Of a DNA stretch of 63,191 bases, positions 43,237-52,543 are shown in pieces (within the stretch, counting starts at the first letter, position 1; each line of letters starts with the position of its first letter). A model generated the notes under the pieces. It was not told the origin of the DNA. It did no database searches and saw only the letters and a program-made list of their open reading frames with translations. Origin of the DNA: CAYVXE01 sp964455375. GTDB taxonomy: Bacteria; Zhuqueibacterota; Zhuqueibacteria; Oceanimicrobiales; Oceanimicrobiaceae. The DNA lies in assembly GCA_964455375.1 (NCBI GenBank), contig CAYVXE010000012.1:1-63191 (forward strand). The letters run 5' to 3'. The translations under genes and the position numbers were made by a program.

Positions 43237-44961
43237 TTATAGCTTGCCTGCCACAACCACTGTTTGTTTGTGGGTCTCAAGAATGCCCCCTGCAGATTGA
43301 ATCGCTTGCAGAAAAACAACGTATATTCCAATACGCACAAGCTGTCCGTTATTATCCCGGCCATCCCAAACCACAGAACCCTCTGAGCCGGATTGTTTAT
43401 TATTTGCTAAAAAACGAATGAAACGGCCATGCAAATCATAAATTTTCAGATTTATTGCAGCAGTTCGCACGGGGATTTTATACTGAATAACTGCAAAGTC
43501 ATCACGGCCATCACCATCGGGAGAAAAAGGATTTGGGGAAACAGCCACAGTTGTGCTTGCGGGGATAATTCGGGTGAAAATGCTGTTTTGTCGCCCGGGG
43601 GTACCACCCTCTGGCGCCACGCTCGTACTCCAGTTTGTGCTATCGTTACTTGAAATATCAGGATTGATTTTTTCCAGCGAAACCCCGGTCTCTCCTCCCC
43701 AACTCTGGTTAAAACTCACCCGGTCGATCACCTGACCGGTTAAATCATAAATTAAAATGTCGTCCTTATCATTATTCAAACCTGGAAATGACGGCAGTGC
43801 GGTAAATTTTTCTTGCGGAAGATCGAAGAAATCAGGTAAGGTGGAAGCTCCGGAAAAAACATGATAGTCACCGGATTCCACAAAGGCATCTTCCTGTACA
43901 AAGCTTCGTTTCGTTGTATCGAGATCGGAAAGCGCCCATTCATGCAGATTCACCTTTGAGGCGCTCCTGTTATAAATTTCAATCCATTCCGGCTGTCCGG
44001 ACAGCGGGGAATACATAATTTCATTTACGACCACGGTTTCAGATGGAAAGCCTATTTTCAAAGATTTTGCAGCAACATTGTTCGTTGTGTCTTCATCAGA
44101 GGAAAAATCAATCGCTGCAAAAATTTCGTGATTACCGGCGTTTAAGCCTGACAGGTTAAATTCAATCATGGTGGAATCCGAAGGCAACAATCGATCTTCA
44201 AAATCAAACGGCTGAATGAGTCTTTCGTTTGCGTCTAAAACACTGTTTTTGTCCTCATCATCAAACAGAGACAACCTAAAATTCGTTATTGTTTTTACAC
44301 CGTCATTATGCACTTTTACAGCCGTGGTCATTTCCTGATTTTCCCTAATAATTGCCGGCACAAAAGTCACATCTTCTGAAGATATACTTAGATCATAATC
44401 AAGAGGCGAAACGCTGTTTCGGGTGCCAGGTGTGCCAAAAAGAGTGTTGCTGTTTTGCCAATTGCCCGGATTGTTCGGTCCGTCTAATATTATTTTTTCA
44501 TCAGAAAAACCGGCAGGATTATCCAATGAGTAGGTGTATTCAGAGACAACCCTCCCGGCCGAATCCAGCAAGGTGACCGTTTCAGGTACTGAGTTGGAAA
44601 ATCCTCTGCTCCCGAATGTCGAATTATCGATGGTCAATATAAGTGCAGTTTCGGGGATAAGGGTGTCGTACGTCGTGGAGTTTTGAAAATAGGAAGCATC
44701 CAAGATCACAGTAAACTGACCGGGCATGAGAACTAAACCCGCTTCCACTGCGACGATGGTATCCACGCCAACCCCATCGCTTATTTGCCAGCCGGTAAGA
44801 TCAACGCTTCTGGAATCGGAAAGATTTACAATTTCCACAAATTCATCATGTGAGTCGCTTCCTACGGCATCGAACATAATCTCAGATAGAACGATTTGCG
44901 ACTGTACCCGAACCGGTAAACATAAAAGAATAACAACAACACAATAAACTACAGAACGCAT
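43237..44961 (-). CDS. Secreted lamin-tail-domain protein with FlgD/T9SS-like C-terminus
   Basis: A 574-aa exported protein. The signal peptide is residues 1-22 (VVILLCLPVRVQSQ). Two lamin-tail domains are visible: IVLSEIMFDAVGSDSHDEFV (from about 23) and VVVNEIMYSPLSGQPEWIEI (from about 310). Between them (about 185-300) lies a CARDB-like immunoglobulin domain. The end (about 480-574) is NPFSPDGDGRDDFAVIQY then VWDGRDNNGQLV, the FlgD/gliding-motility type C-terminal domain used by T9SS-exported proteins. Predicted at the cell surface; function unknown. Confidence 0.85.
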   Translation of the reverse strand: MRSVVYCVVVILLCLPVRVQSQIVLSEIMFDAVGSDSHDEFVEIVNLSDSRSVDLTGWQISDGVGVDTIVAVEAGLVLMPGQFTVILDASYFQNSTTYDTLIPETALILTIDNSTFGSRGFSNSVPETVTLLDSAGRVVSEYTYSLDNPAGFSDEKIILDGPNNPGNWQNSNTLFGTPGTRNSVSPLDYDLSISSEDVTFVPAIIRENQEMTTAVKVHNDGVKTITNFRLSLFDDEDKNSVLDANERLIQPFDFEDRLLPSDSTMIEFNLSGLNAGNHEIFAAIDFSSDEDTTNNVAAKSLKIGFPSETVVVNEIMYSPLSGQPEWIEIYNRSASKVNLHEWALSDLDTTKRSFVQEDAFVESGDYHVFSGASTLPDFFDLPQEKFTALPSFPGLNNDKDDILIYDLTGQVIDRVSFNQSWGGETGVSLEKINPDISSNDSTNWSTSVAPEGGTPGRQNSIFTRIIPASTTVAVSPNPFSPDGDGRDDFAVIQYKIPVRTAAINLKIYDLHGRFIRFLANNKQSGSEGSVVWDGRDNNGQLVRIGIYVVFLQAIQSAGGILETHKQTVVVAGKL

Positions 44962-45031
44962 TTATTATGCCTGTGATTATTTCACATGAAATTAGTGAGG
45001 TGGTTAAGAATTTAATTGGGAGAAGAAAACT

Positions 45032-45062
45032 AAAAAACAGGCATCCTGACGAGAACGCCTGT
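45032..45062 (-). terminator. Terminator after the M23 peptidase gene
   Basis: ACAGGC and GCCTGT (45057-45062 and 45037-45042 read on the - strand) enclose a 14-nt loop and are followed by TTTTT. It ends 9 bases past the M23 stop. Confidence 0.7.
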
Positions 45063-45070
45063 GTCACAAC

Positions 45071-45994
45071 TTAGTTCAAAACATAGATCATCGGATCAAT
45101 GGATTTGCCATTTTTATGCAATTCATAATGCAAATGCGGTCCGGTTGACAAACCGGTAGACCCTACCAAACCGATTGGCTTCCAACGATCTACTTTCTGG
45201 CCTTGTCGAACCAATATTTTTGATAAATGTCCATAAAGAGTAACAATACCGAACCCATGATCAATCACAACATATTTTCCAAATCCTTTATGAATGTTAT
45301 TTAAAACGATTTTTTTTACAACACCTGCCGCAGTAGAATAAACTTCTGTTCCTCTTTCAGCAGCGAAATCAACGCCATTATGGTGACGAATTTTATGCAG
45401 GATTGGATGCAATCTATTTCCAAATTTATCTCGTATGGTCCCGTCTATTACCGGCCGGATTGATGGCGTGTGGTTCAGCATATCTTTATCGTAATCTAAT
45501 TTATTTTTGATTTCTTTCTGGCTATTCAGCATTAATTCAACCCGCCGTTCCATGGTTTCTAAATCGTCGCTATATTCATCAATCTGATAGGCAGCTTCAT
45601 TGGAAACCAACGCCATATCAAAATCAGCCGATTTCAAACCACTGCCTCCAATACCCACGGTGCGATAATCAGAATCAATTTTCGGCAAATCAGCAATGAC
45701 TCGCAGATCATCATCATTCTGTTCTAATTGATGGACTTGTTTTTCAAACTCGGTTATTTTAGAGCCCATTACATGAATTTGCGTCGATAAATGTTGGTTT
45801 AATTTAGCAAGGGAAGAATTTTCTAAACTTTGATAAAAATCTGTAAAGAGAGCAATCGATCCTGCAATAACGAAGAACATGACAAAAAATAGGGTGACGA
45901 TTGCTGAATAAAATTTTACCCACGTTAACTCTAATTCCTTAGCCTGGGACTCGCGCAAAGAGAAGTATATCAGCTTCACTTTCTTATCTTGCAT
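45071..45994 (-). CDS. Membrane-anchored M23 (LytM-type) metallopeptidase
   Basis: A 307-aa cell-wall peptidase. One helix (about 30-52) follows a short basic N-terminus, so the rest is periplasmic. Residues 60-165 are coiled coil. The M23 domain (about 205-300) has HHNGVDFA with the zinc His and Asp and GPHLHYEL with the HxH pair, all intact. It probably cleaves peptidoglycan cross-links during division or growth. A candidate promoter lies about 175 bases upstream. Confidence 0.92.
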   Translation of the reverse strand: MQDKKVKLIYFSLRESQAKELELTWVKFYSAIVTLFFVMFFVIAGSIALFTDFYQSLENSSLAKLNQHLSTQIHVMGSKITEFEKQVHQLEQNDDDLRVIADLPKIDSDYRTVGIGGSGLKSADFDMALVSNEAAYQIDEYSDDLETMERRVELMLNSQKEIKNKLDYDKDMLNHTPSIRPVIDGTIRDKFGNRLHPILHKIRHHNGVDFAAERGTEVYSTAAGVVKKIVLNNIHKGFGKYVVIDHGFGIVTLYGHLSKILVRQGQKVDRWKPIGLVGSTGLSTGPHLHYELHKNGKSIDPMIYVLN

Positions 45995-46175
45995 AGTCTT
46001 TAGACCTTCCTCTCCATAATAATAGGTTCTATCTCCTGAAACTCTAAAATGCCGTTTCTACAATAATTTTCGGCCAGGTGCGGAATAATAATGTTCATAT
46101 CCCCTAATTTTTTGATTTTTTTGAAACAACCGTTCCTCAAAACAGGTGGGACTATCTGAAGCAAAAAGGCATTGG

Positions 46176-46204
46176 AATGTAATAAAAAAAAAATGATAAG
46201 TCAA
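46176..46204 (-). promoter_or_regulatory. Candidate promoter for the M23 gene
   Basis: On the - strand, TTGACT (46204-46199), a 17-bp spacer including a T-run and TACATT (46181-46176). It gives a leader of about 175 nt, which holds no ORF or known riboswitch. Nothing else recognisable is in 45995-46319. Confidence 0.4.
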
Positions 46205-46319
46205 GGAAAAAATACAAATTGATGTTATCAAATTAACATTTTATTAAAAGTTATTTATTTTATTCGCAATCAAACACCATTTCGCTTCCCAAATTGCCTG
46301 AAATCAGATTTTAAAAGTA

Positions 46320-46347
46320 TTGCATTTTGCCGTTAATTTAATATATT
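46320..46347 (+). promoter_or_regulatory. Candidate promoter for upp
   Basis: TTGCAT (46320-46325), a 16-bp spacer and TATATT (46342-46347). The upp start is 31 bases on. Confidence 0.5.
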
Positions 46348-46378
46348 CAAATTCAAAATCAATCAAAAAGGCAGAAAT

Positions 46379-47005
46379 TTGAAAAATATTACCATACTTA
46401 ATCATCCTGTCATCAATCACCACCTTGCCCGACTACGGGATAAACATACCGCCGAACCCGAATTTCGTATGCGGCTCGACATGATTTGTAAGCTCATGGT
46501 TTATGAAATCACGAAAGACTTACCTGAAAAAAAAGTTGTCATCGAAACTCCTTTGGAAAAATCAGAAGAGTCGGTTTTGAATTGCAACATCGTCGTGGTC
46601 TCAATTCTCCGGGCGGGACTTGCCATGCAGGAGGCAGTGGTTCAGCTTCTCCCCGAAGCCAAGGTGGGTCATTTCGGATATTACAGAGATGAAGAAACGT
46701 TATTACCTGTAAAATATTACGCGAAGCTACCTGAAATTACCAATAATTCGATCATTATTCTTTGCGACCCCATGCTTGCCACCGGAGGAAGTCTAAACGC
46801 TTCCTTGGAGTTACTGAAAAGTTCCGGAGCGAAAACAATTAAATGCTTCACCCTTGTCTCCGCCCCTGAAGGCATTAAGGCCGTCCAGGCTCAACACCCG
46901 GATGTGCAAATCATTTCGGCAGCACTCGACCGGGAACTCAATAAAAAGGGGTACATTTTACCCGGTCTCGGTGACGCCGGCGACAGACAATTCGGAACTG
47001 TATAA
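46379..47005 (+). CDS. upp: Uracil phosphoribosyltransferase, TTG start
   Basis: Salvages uracil with PRPP to UMP. 208 aa, normal length. The PRPP-binding motif is IILCDPMLATGGS (about 128-140), and VVSILRAGLAMQEAV and the C-terminal GLGDAGDRQFGT uracil site are intact. The start is TTG at 46379, because the conserved opening KNITILNHP begins exactly there and no ATG is near. A weak purine-rich site (AAAAAGGCAG) precedes it. Confidence 0.95.
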   Translation: MKNITILNHPVINHHLARLRDKHTAEPEFRMRLDMICKLMVYEITKDLPEKKVVIETPLEKSEESVLNCNIVVVSILRAGLAMQEAVVQLLPEAKVGHFGYYRDEETLLPVKYYAKLPEITNNSIIILCDPMLATGGSLNASLELLKSSGAKTIKCFTLVSAPEGIKAVQAQHPDVQIISAALDRELNKKGYILPGLGDAGDRQFGTV

Positions 47006-47130
47006 TATTTACCCAATTCATCATCAAATAAAAAATTCGTTCACGTACTTAAACAATTCAATTCCAAAGCCGAAATAAATACTACTCAAATTAACCAATC
47101 AATCTTCAGAAAAAGCCAGGATGGCGACAG

Positions 47131-48207
47131 ATGTCTATATTCAACTTTCAACGTTTTCATAAATCTTGTCACAGCAAGCTTCTTTTAAAATTAATTCTTT
47201 TCAGCATTGTTTTTGCCTGCGTTGTGCAACAGGGTTTTGCTCAGAGTTACATCACGCCAAAAACGGATTCGCTGATACAAAAGGGCATCCGCCTGAGCAT
47301 TGAACAAAAATACGGCGAAGCGGTTTCTTTATTCAAAACAATTGAAAAGACCGAACCAAACCACCCTGCCGGGTATTTTTTTCATGCCGCCACCCTGCAA
47401 ACGCAAATGATGGACTATGAACGCTACGACCTGGAAAGTCAATTCTTTTCCTTACTGGAAAAAACGATTCAGTTTGCGAAAAAGGACATCCGGAGGAATC
47501 CACAAAATGCCTGGGCACATTTTTTCCTGGGAGGTGCTTACGGATACCAGGCTTTTTACCGGGCTAAACAGAATAAACTCCTCGAAGCATTTAAAAAAGT
47601 GACAAAAAGTGTTCACACATTAAGAAGAGCCATTCAAATTGACTCTACCCTCTATGATGCCTACCTTGGACTCGGCTCCTACCTGTATCAAAAGAGTAAG
47701 TTAAGCCATTCCGTCGCCTGGATTCCTTTTGTAAAAGATGACCGCAGGGTAGCTATCGCAATGTTGAAAAAAGGCATGCAGAAAAGCAGATATTCAAAAT
47801 ACAGCGCCTTAAACGGACTTTGCTGGATTTTTCTGGAACAGGAAAATTATGAGGAAGGGTTAAAGCTCGTTGAAACCGGCCTGAAGCAGTTTCCGGAAAG
47901 CAGAGTCTTTTTGTGGTGCGGGGCAAAATTAGCTACAAAAATGAATCGCACCCGGGAAGCGATTACATTTTATCAAAAAATTTTAAATTCTTTTCAAAAA
48001 GAAAATGTTTCTTCTCCTTACAATGAAGTCATCTGCCGAAAAAATCTGGCGATTCTTTATGCGCAGCTAAATAACTTTGACAAAGCTCACGCGGAATGTG
48101 CCGCAATCAAACGAATTCCACTGGACAACGATACCAAAAAACGGTTAAAAGCTGCATTTAAAACCATTGACGACACCTGTGATTTTACGTCGCAGGCCTC
48201 TTTCTGA
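47131..48207 (+). CDS. Exported TPR-repeat protein
   Basis: A 358-aa protein with a long N-terminal region and signal peptide (about 18-37, LILFSIVFACVVQQGFAQ). The rest is tetratricopeptide-like helices: IRLSIEQKYGEAVSLFKTIE, GLCWIFLEQENYEEGLKLVETG and ILYAQLNNFDKAHAECA are recognisable units. Probably periplasmic and involved in protein-protein contact; no specific function can be read. It converges on rlmN with an 11-bp gap. Confidence 0.8.
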   Translation: MSIFNFQRFHKSCHSKLLLKLILFSIVFACVVQQGFAQSYITPKTDSLIQKGIRLSIEQKYGEAVSLFKTIEKTEPNHPAGYFFHAATLQTQMMDYERYDLESQFFSLLEKTIQFAKKDIRRNPQNAWAHFFLGGAYGYQAFYRAKQNKLLEAFKKVTKSVHTLRRAIQIDSTLYDAYLGLGSYLYQKSKLSHSVAWIPFVKDDRRVAIAMLKKGMQKSRYSKYSALNGLCWIFLEQENYEEGLKLVETGLKQFPESRVFLWCGAKLATKMNRTREAITFYQKILNSFQKENVSSPYNEVICRKNLAILYAQLNNFDKAHAECAAIKRIPLDNDTKKRLKAAFKTIDDTCDFTSQASF

Positions 48208-48218
48208 ACTGTGTACGT

Positions 48219-49250
48219 CTAAAGATTTTCTCCGGCCAACTGACCGCAACCCGCTTTGATATCATCCCCTTTACTCCAACGGATGGTAACCGGTACATCG
48301 AAGGACTCAAACGATTTATAAAATGCTTCCACACGTTCTTTAGATGGCCTTTTGTAGACCCCGAATGTTGCATTATAAGGGATTAGGTTGAGTTTGCAAT
48401 GAATTCCTTGTAGAATTTGCCTCAATCTCTCTGCATCCGCCGGTGTGTCATTCATTCCGCTTAGCAAAACATACTCAAATGTAACGCGCTGATTTGCCTT
48501 CCGGGTGTAATAAATGACCGCCTTTACAAGATCTCGAATAGGCCATTTTTTATTCAACGGCATTAATTGCGACCGGCTTTCATCATTTGTAGCATTTAAT
48601 GAAATTGCAAGTTTGTATTTGCGGTCTTCATCCGTGAATTGATAAATCTTCGGTAAAATCCCGCTGGTGGACACCACAATATGTCGATTGCTCAGATTGG
48701 GACCTTCAACATTCGTCAAAATTCCGCAGGCATTCATCAGATTGTCATAATTCTGAAAAGGTTCACCCATACCCATGCAGACAACATTGGTAATTGTTTT
48801 ACCACTGAGTTGCTGCACGCTAAAAAATTGCTCAACAATTTCAGCGACGGTGAGATTTCGTTTTAACCCCATCATTCCGGTGGCACAAAACTTACAATCG
48901 ATCGCGCACCCAACCTGTGTTGAGATACACAACGTAGCTCGCTTCTCGTCAAACATGAGAACCGACTCAATCGTTAACCCATCTTCCAGACAAAAAAGAT
49001 ATTTCACAGAGGAATCTTTTTGTGAATGCAGGATGTTTATCGGTTTCAAGCCGCCAATACATGCAACGCCCTTCAGTTTCCCCCGAAGCTGCGTGGACAG
49101 ATTCGTCATCTCGTCAAACGTACGGACGCCTTTACCATAGAGCCAGCGATAAAGTTGCCGCCCTCTGTATAGCGGCTCACCGAGTTCCTTGACAAAAGTC
49201 TGCATTTCCAGCAAACTCAAACCGTTTAAATTCTTTTTCTCGTTAATCAT
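48219..49250 (-). CDS. rlmN: Dual-specificity 23S rRNA/tRNA A2-methyltransferase RlmN
   Basis: Radical SAM methyltransferase for A2503 of 23S rRNA and A37 of tRNAs. The cluster site is CAIDCKFC (about 113-120). The methyl-carrier cysteines are present: the C-terminal KAGCGQL and the Cys in the ATGMMG-to-GMGEP region. GMGEPFQNYDNL is the SAM-contact strand. I use ATG 49250 (343 aa); a TTG at 49271 lies upstream in frame. Confidence 0.94.
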   Translation of the reverse strand: MINEKKNLNGLSLLEMQTFVKELGEPLYRGRQLYRWLYGKGVRTFDEMTNLSTQLRGKLKGVACIGGLKPINILHSQKDSSVKYLFCLEDGLTIESVLMFDEKRATLCISTQVGCAIDCKFCATGMMGLKRNLTVAEIVEQFFSVQQLSGKTITNVVCMGMGEPFQNYDNLMNACGILTNVEGPNLSNRHIVVSTSGILPKIYQFTDEDRKYKLAISLNATNDESRSQLMPLNKKWPIRDLVKAVIYYTRKANQRVTFEYVLLSGMNDTPADAERLRQILQGIHCKLNLIPYNATFGVYKRPSKERVEAFYKSFESFDVPVTIRWSKGDDIKAGCGQLAGENL

Positions 49251-49336
49251 AAAATCATACCTGACGCACAATATTTCTCAACCTGTTTTCAGCCGTGGAA
49301 TGTACACAAAACAGCCTTGAACTGCAAGGAAAATCA

Positions 49337-49365
49337 TTGACATTCGGAACGGAATTGGTTATGTT
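49337..49365 (+). promoter_or_regulatory. Strong sigma-70-type promoter for moxR-DUF58
   Basis: Consensus TTGACA (49337-49342), a 17-bp spacer and TATGTT (49360-49365). The GGAGG ribosome site and ATG 49420 follow. Confidence 0.7.
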
Positions 49366-49419
49366 TAAAGTTCATTTTATTAGATTAAGAATCATGGCGT
49401 ACTATAAGTCGGAGGTCCT

Positions 49420-50415
49420 ATGGCAAAAGCCCAAACGGGTGATTTGGAAGCGGTAGAACAGTTACAACTGGCACATAAAAATATCATTGCAGAAATAGGC
49501 AAGATAATCGTTGGGCAGCAAAAAGTTATCGACGAACTGCTCATTTCATTACTGGCAAAAGGTCATTGTTTGTTGGTTGGTGTACCGGGATTGGCCAAAA
49601 CCCTCCTCATCAGTACACTTGCTCAGGTGCTGGATTTAAAATTCAGTCGCATCCAGTTTACACCGGATTTAATGCCTTCGGATATCACAGGAACCGAGAT
49701 TATTGAAGACAACACATCTACCGGACAAAAAGCGTTCAAATTTGTGCAGGGACCCGTGTTCGCCAATATTGTACTGGCGGACGAAATCAACCGAACGCCT
49801 CCGAAAACACAGGCGGCGCTTTTGCAGGCCATGCAGGAACACGAAGTGACCGCTGCCGGTACGACCTACACATTAGACGAACCGTTTTTTGTTCTGGCGA
49901 CCCAAAATCCCATCGAACAGGAAGGCACCTACCCGCTGCCGGAGGCACAACTGGACAGGTTCATGTTTAATCTCTGGGTCGATTACCCCTCCCACGACGA
50001 AGAATCAGAAATCGTTAAATCAACAACCAGCGCCTACAAAGCTGAGTTGAAACATCTCCTGACTGCCGAGCAAATCATGCAACTGCAGCAATTAGTACGC
50101 AGAGTACCCGTTGCAGATAATGTCATCGATTTCGCAGTCAGGCTGGTACGTAACACCAGACCAACTGAGAACGGCTCACCGGAATTCGTGAAGGAATGGA
50201 TCAACTGGGGCGCTGGCCCCCGGGCGTCCCAATATCTCATTCTTGGAGCAAAAACCCGGGCGGTTTTAGACGGCCGTCCAACGCCTGAAATTGAAGATGT
50301 CAAATTGGTAGCACTCTCCGTCCTCCGCCACCGTCTGGTTACAAATTTTAATGCCGAAGCGGAAAACGTAGACACCGTTGATATCATCAATCGGCTATTG
50401 GAACAGGCAGGATAG
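49420..50415 (+). CDS. MoxR-family AAA+ ATPase
   Basis: A 331-aa AAA+ chaperone-like ATPase. Walker A is GVPGLAKTLL (about 54-63), Walker B LADEINRTPPKTQ (near 118-130), sensor 1 LATQNPIEQEGTYPLPEAQLD, and the C-terminal lid. MoxR proteins act with VWA-domain partners to assemble or activate complexes. The DUF58 gene starts 2 bases after its stop, the usual pairing. The rest of the usual cluster (BatA/BatB) is missing here. Confidence 0.93.
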   Translation: MAKAQTGDLEAVEQLQLAHKNIIAEIGKIIVGQQKVIDELLISLLAKGHCLLVGVPGLAKTLLISTLAQVLDLKFSRIQFTPDLMPSDITGTEIIEDNTSTGQKAFKFVQGPVFANIVLADEINRTPPKTQAALLQAMQEHEVTAAGTTYTLDEPFFVLATQNPIEQEGTYPLPEAQLDRFMFNLWVDYPSHDEESEIVKSTTSAYKAELKHLLTAEQIMQLQQLVRRVPVADNVIDFAVRLVRNTRPTENGSPEFVKEWINWGAGPRASQYLILGAKTRAVLDGRPTPEIEDVKLVALSVLRHRLVTNFNAEAENVDTVDIINRLLEQAG

Positions 50416-50417
50416 TT

Positions 50418-51329
50418 GTGGCAACCAAATCGCTATCCGATATTCGCAAATACCTGAAACCCGACGTTGTTTCAAAGCTCCGATCCATGGACATAAGAGC
50501 CAGAATGGTTGTGGAAGGATTCATGACCGGCCTCCATAAAAGTCCTTACCACGGATTCAGTGTCGAATTTGCCGAACACCGGCAGTACATGCCCGGCGAT
50601 GAAATCAAGCATGTGGATTGGAAAGTCTACGGCAAAACCAATCGATTTTACGTCAAACAATTCGAAGAAGAAACCAACCTGAAAAGCTACATTTTGATGG
50701 ATGCATCAGCGTCTATGGGGTACTCGTCCACAGGGATTACGAAATTTCAATATGCCTCGTATCTGGCCGGAGCTTTCGCTTATCTGATGATCCGCCAGCG
50801 CGATGCCGTTGGTTTGGTAATCTTCGATAATAAAATCAGGCGCTACTTACCACCCCGGTCGGTCAGTACGTATCTCACGCAAATCTTCAAGGAGCTGGAC
50901 ACAACCGAAAGTCAGTCGCAAACAGATGTGGCCATGGCACTACACCAAATGGCTGAACGGATAAAAAGACGCGGTCTCATCATCCTGTTTTCCGATTTAA
51001 TGGATGATCCGCATAAAGTCATTCAGAGCTTAAAACATTTTCGTCACAAAAAACACGAAGTCATTGTGTTTCATATATTGGACCCGATGGAAATATCTTT
51101 TGAATTTAAACAAGATGCTGTCTTTAAAGATCTGGAGACCGGGGAAGAACTCAACACGCAAGCCTGGCACATTATGTCAGATTACCAGGCCAAAATAAAA
51201 TCTTTTGTAAAACAATACAAAAAAACCTGCCGGGAGCACAATATTGACTATGTTCCTCTCAACACAAGAGATCCGTACGACCGGGCCTTATTTGAATATT
51301 TATTGAAACGGAAACGGCTGGGCGGGTAA
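50418..51329 (+). CDS. DUF58 protein with VWA-like fold
   Basis: A 303-aa protein of the DUF58 family. HVDWKVYGKTNRFYVKQF is the family block (about 75-92). ILMDASASMGY near 100 is a metal-ion-adhesion (DxSxS) site, so this is a VWA-type partner for the MoxR ATPase. The start is GTG 50418, immediately after moxR, implying coupling. In other bacteria the pair is tied to envelope stress or aerotolerance; the role here is not visible. Confidence 0.9.
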   Translation: MATKSLSDIRKYLKPDVVSKLRSMDIRARMVVEGFMTGLHKSPYHGFSVEFAEHRQYMPGDEIKHVDWKVYGKTNRFYVKQFEEETNLKSYILMDASASMGYSSTGITKFQYASYLAGAFAYLMIRQRDAVGLVIFDNKIRRYLPPRSVSTYLTQIFKELDTTESQSQTDVAMALHQMAERIKRRGLIILFSDLMDDPHKVIQSLKHFRHKKHEVIVFHILDPMEISFEFKQDAVFKDLETGEELNTQAWHIMSDYQAKIKSFVKQYKKTCREHNIDYVPLNTRDPYDRALFEYLLKRKRLGG

Positions 51330-51416
51330 TTTACGCAAGCCATTGCCATATTTTGGAAATATTAGAGCAAAAAAAACGCTATATACTTGTTGGGGTTGCC
51401 TAAAATACCCCGATTT

Positions 51417-51542
51417 GTCATTCCGACCGCAGGGAAGAATCTGGTAAGACACTTATCATAATAACTTATAAAACAATTACTTATGTTGCGATCTATTTCA
51501 GATCCAGATTTCTCCTCAGGCTGCCGCCGGACTCGGAATGAC
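51417..51542. repeat. Inverted-repeat element, GTCATTCCGA type
   Basis: Ends are GTCATTCCGA (51417-51426) and TCGGAATGAC (51533-51542), a perfect 10-bp terminal pair. A second pair nearer the centre is GAATCTGG (51437-51444) and CCAGATT (51504-51510). It lies between convergent genes. It looks like a non-coding palindromic mobile or repetitive element; copies of this type are common in related environmental genomes. Shared flank: 51547-51570 recurs near 58566. Confidence 0.65.
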
Positions 51543-51573
51543 CATAAAATGGACGTTTTCGGTCAATCACTCT

Positions 51574-52230
51574 TTACAAGGCTTCACCTTTAAATTCGTC
51601 ATACAGTTTCAGGACGGTGGGAACGTAGTGCTGGGTCTCGGTCCAGAGAACACCGTCGGCTTTGTTTTGGGCGAGCCAAAGTTTTACCCGCTTTGCACCA
51701 CCGTTGTAAGCCGCTAAACCACCTTCAAGGTCATACGAACGAATTAACTTAGACAAATATCGAGTTCCGAGTTTAATATTTGAAACCGGATCGAACAATA
51801 CTTTTTTGGCCGATAAAAAAGAAATGCCTTCCTTGCGCGCCAGCCACGCACCTGTGTTGGGCATAATCTGCATCAGCCCCATGGCCCCGGCTCGGGAAAC
51901 TATTTTCGGGTTCCACGTGCGTGCACTTTCGTGCGTTATCGTTGCACAAATCAAATCAACGTCCAGATTGGGATACAAAATACTGGCGTCATAAATCTCA
52001 TCGGCCAATTTGCGCCGCATGTTTGGAGACATTCTGGGATTAAACCTGCGAATTATTTTCTCCACCTTTTCATACGCAAGCTTGCGTTCTTTCTCTACAT
52101 GAACAACATTTTCCAGAATTTGTGCCGCATTCACAATTTCTGCCACTCTGTTTTCTTTTTCTTTCGATTTAAAAAACAAAAAATTTATCGAAAGAACCCC
52201 CACCAAAATCGGTAGAACCAAAGATCTCAT
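51574..52230 (-). CDS. SLT-type lytic transglycosylase
   Basis: A 218-aa envelope enzyme that cleaves peptidoglycan glycan strands. N-terminal residues 1-20 are hydrophobic (signal or anchor). The catalytic Glu is in THESARTWNP (about 107-116), followed by AGAMGLMQIMPNTG and the GGLAAYNGGAKRV block of the lysozyme-like fold. The order and spacing fit family 1 (Slt70/MltC-like) enzymes. Confidence 0.9.
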   Translation of the reverse strand: MRSLVLPILVGVLSINFLFFKSKEKENRVAEIVNAAQILENVVHVEKERKLAYEKVEKIIRRFNPRMSPNMRRKLADEIYDASILYPNLDVDLICATITHESARTWNPKIVSRAGAMGLMQIMPNTGAWLARKEGISFLSAKKVLFDPVSNIKLGTRYLSKLIRSYDLEGGLAAYNGGAKRVKLWLAQNKADGVLWTETQHYVPTVLKLYDEFKGEAL

Positions 52231-52543
52231 ATTATATCCTCGCAGTTACTTTCTAAAACTATCTCACAAATGCAAAATAGGCACGCGGGGCAATCTCCTG
52301 GTGAGACCTATCTCACTTTTTCAAAGGACAATTCGAAAAATCATCACTCAGGTCTACAAGAAGTGTACCAAACCTTCACAAAATACTATATCGACATGTT
52401 TATTTAAAACTTATAGTATAATTAAATAGATGAAAACGCATTGAATTTTTGTTTTCCGAAAAAACATTGTGTCAGAAATGATACTCTTCAGACTGATTCG
52501 TCTCAGAAGAACTCAAATGATGTGATGTGATGAAGATTTTTTT
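52231..52543. other. 313-bp intergenic region
   Basis: It holds a 6-bp hairpin GTGAGA-CCTA-TCTCAC (52301-52316) followed on the + strand by TTTTT. The sequence CTATCTCAC occurs twice (52259-52267 and 52308-52316). ATACTATA (52383-52390) and TATAGTAT (about 52412-52419) form another inverted pair. No gene was found. These could be promoter-region sites for the transglycosylase gene. Confidence 0.4.

Noticed and set aside
52270..52295. Sigma-54 promoter upstream of the transglycosylase
   Set aside because: The TTGCA on the - strand lacks a GG at the required -24 spacing.
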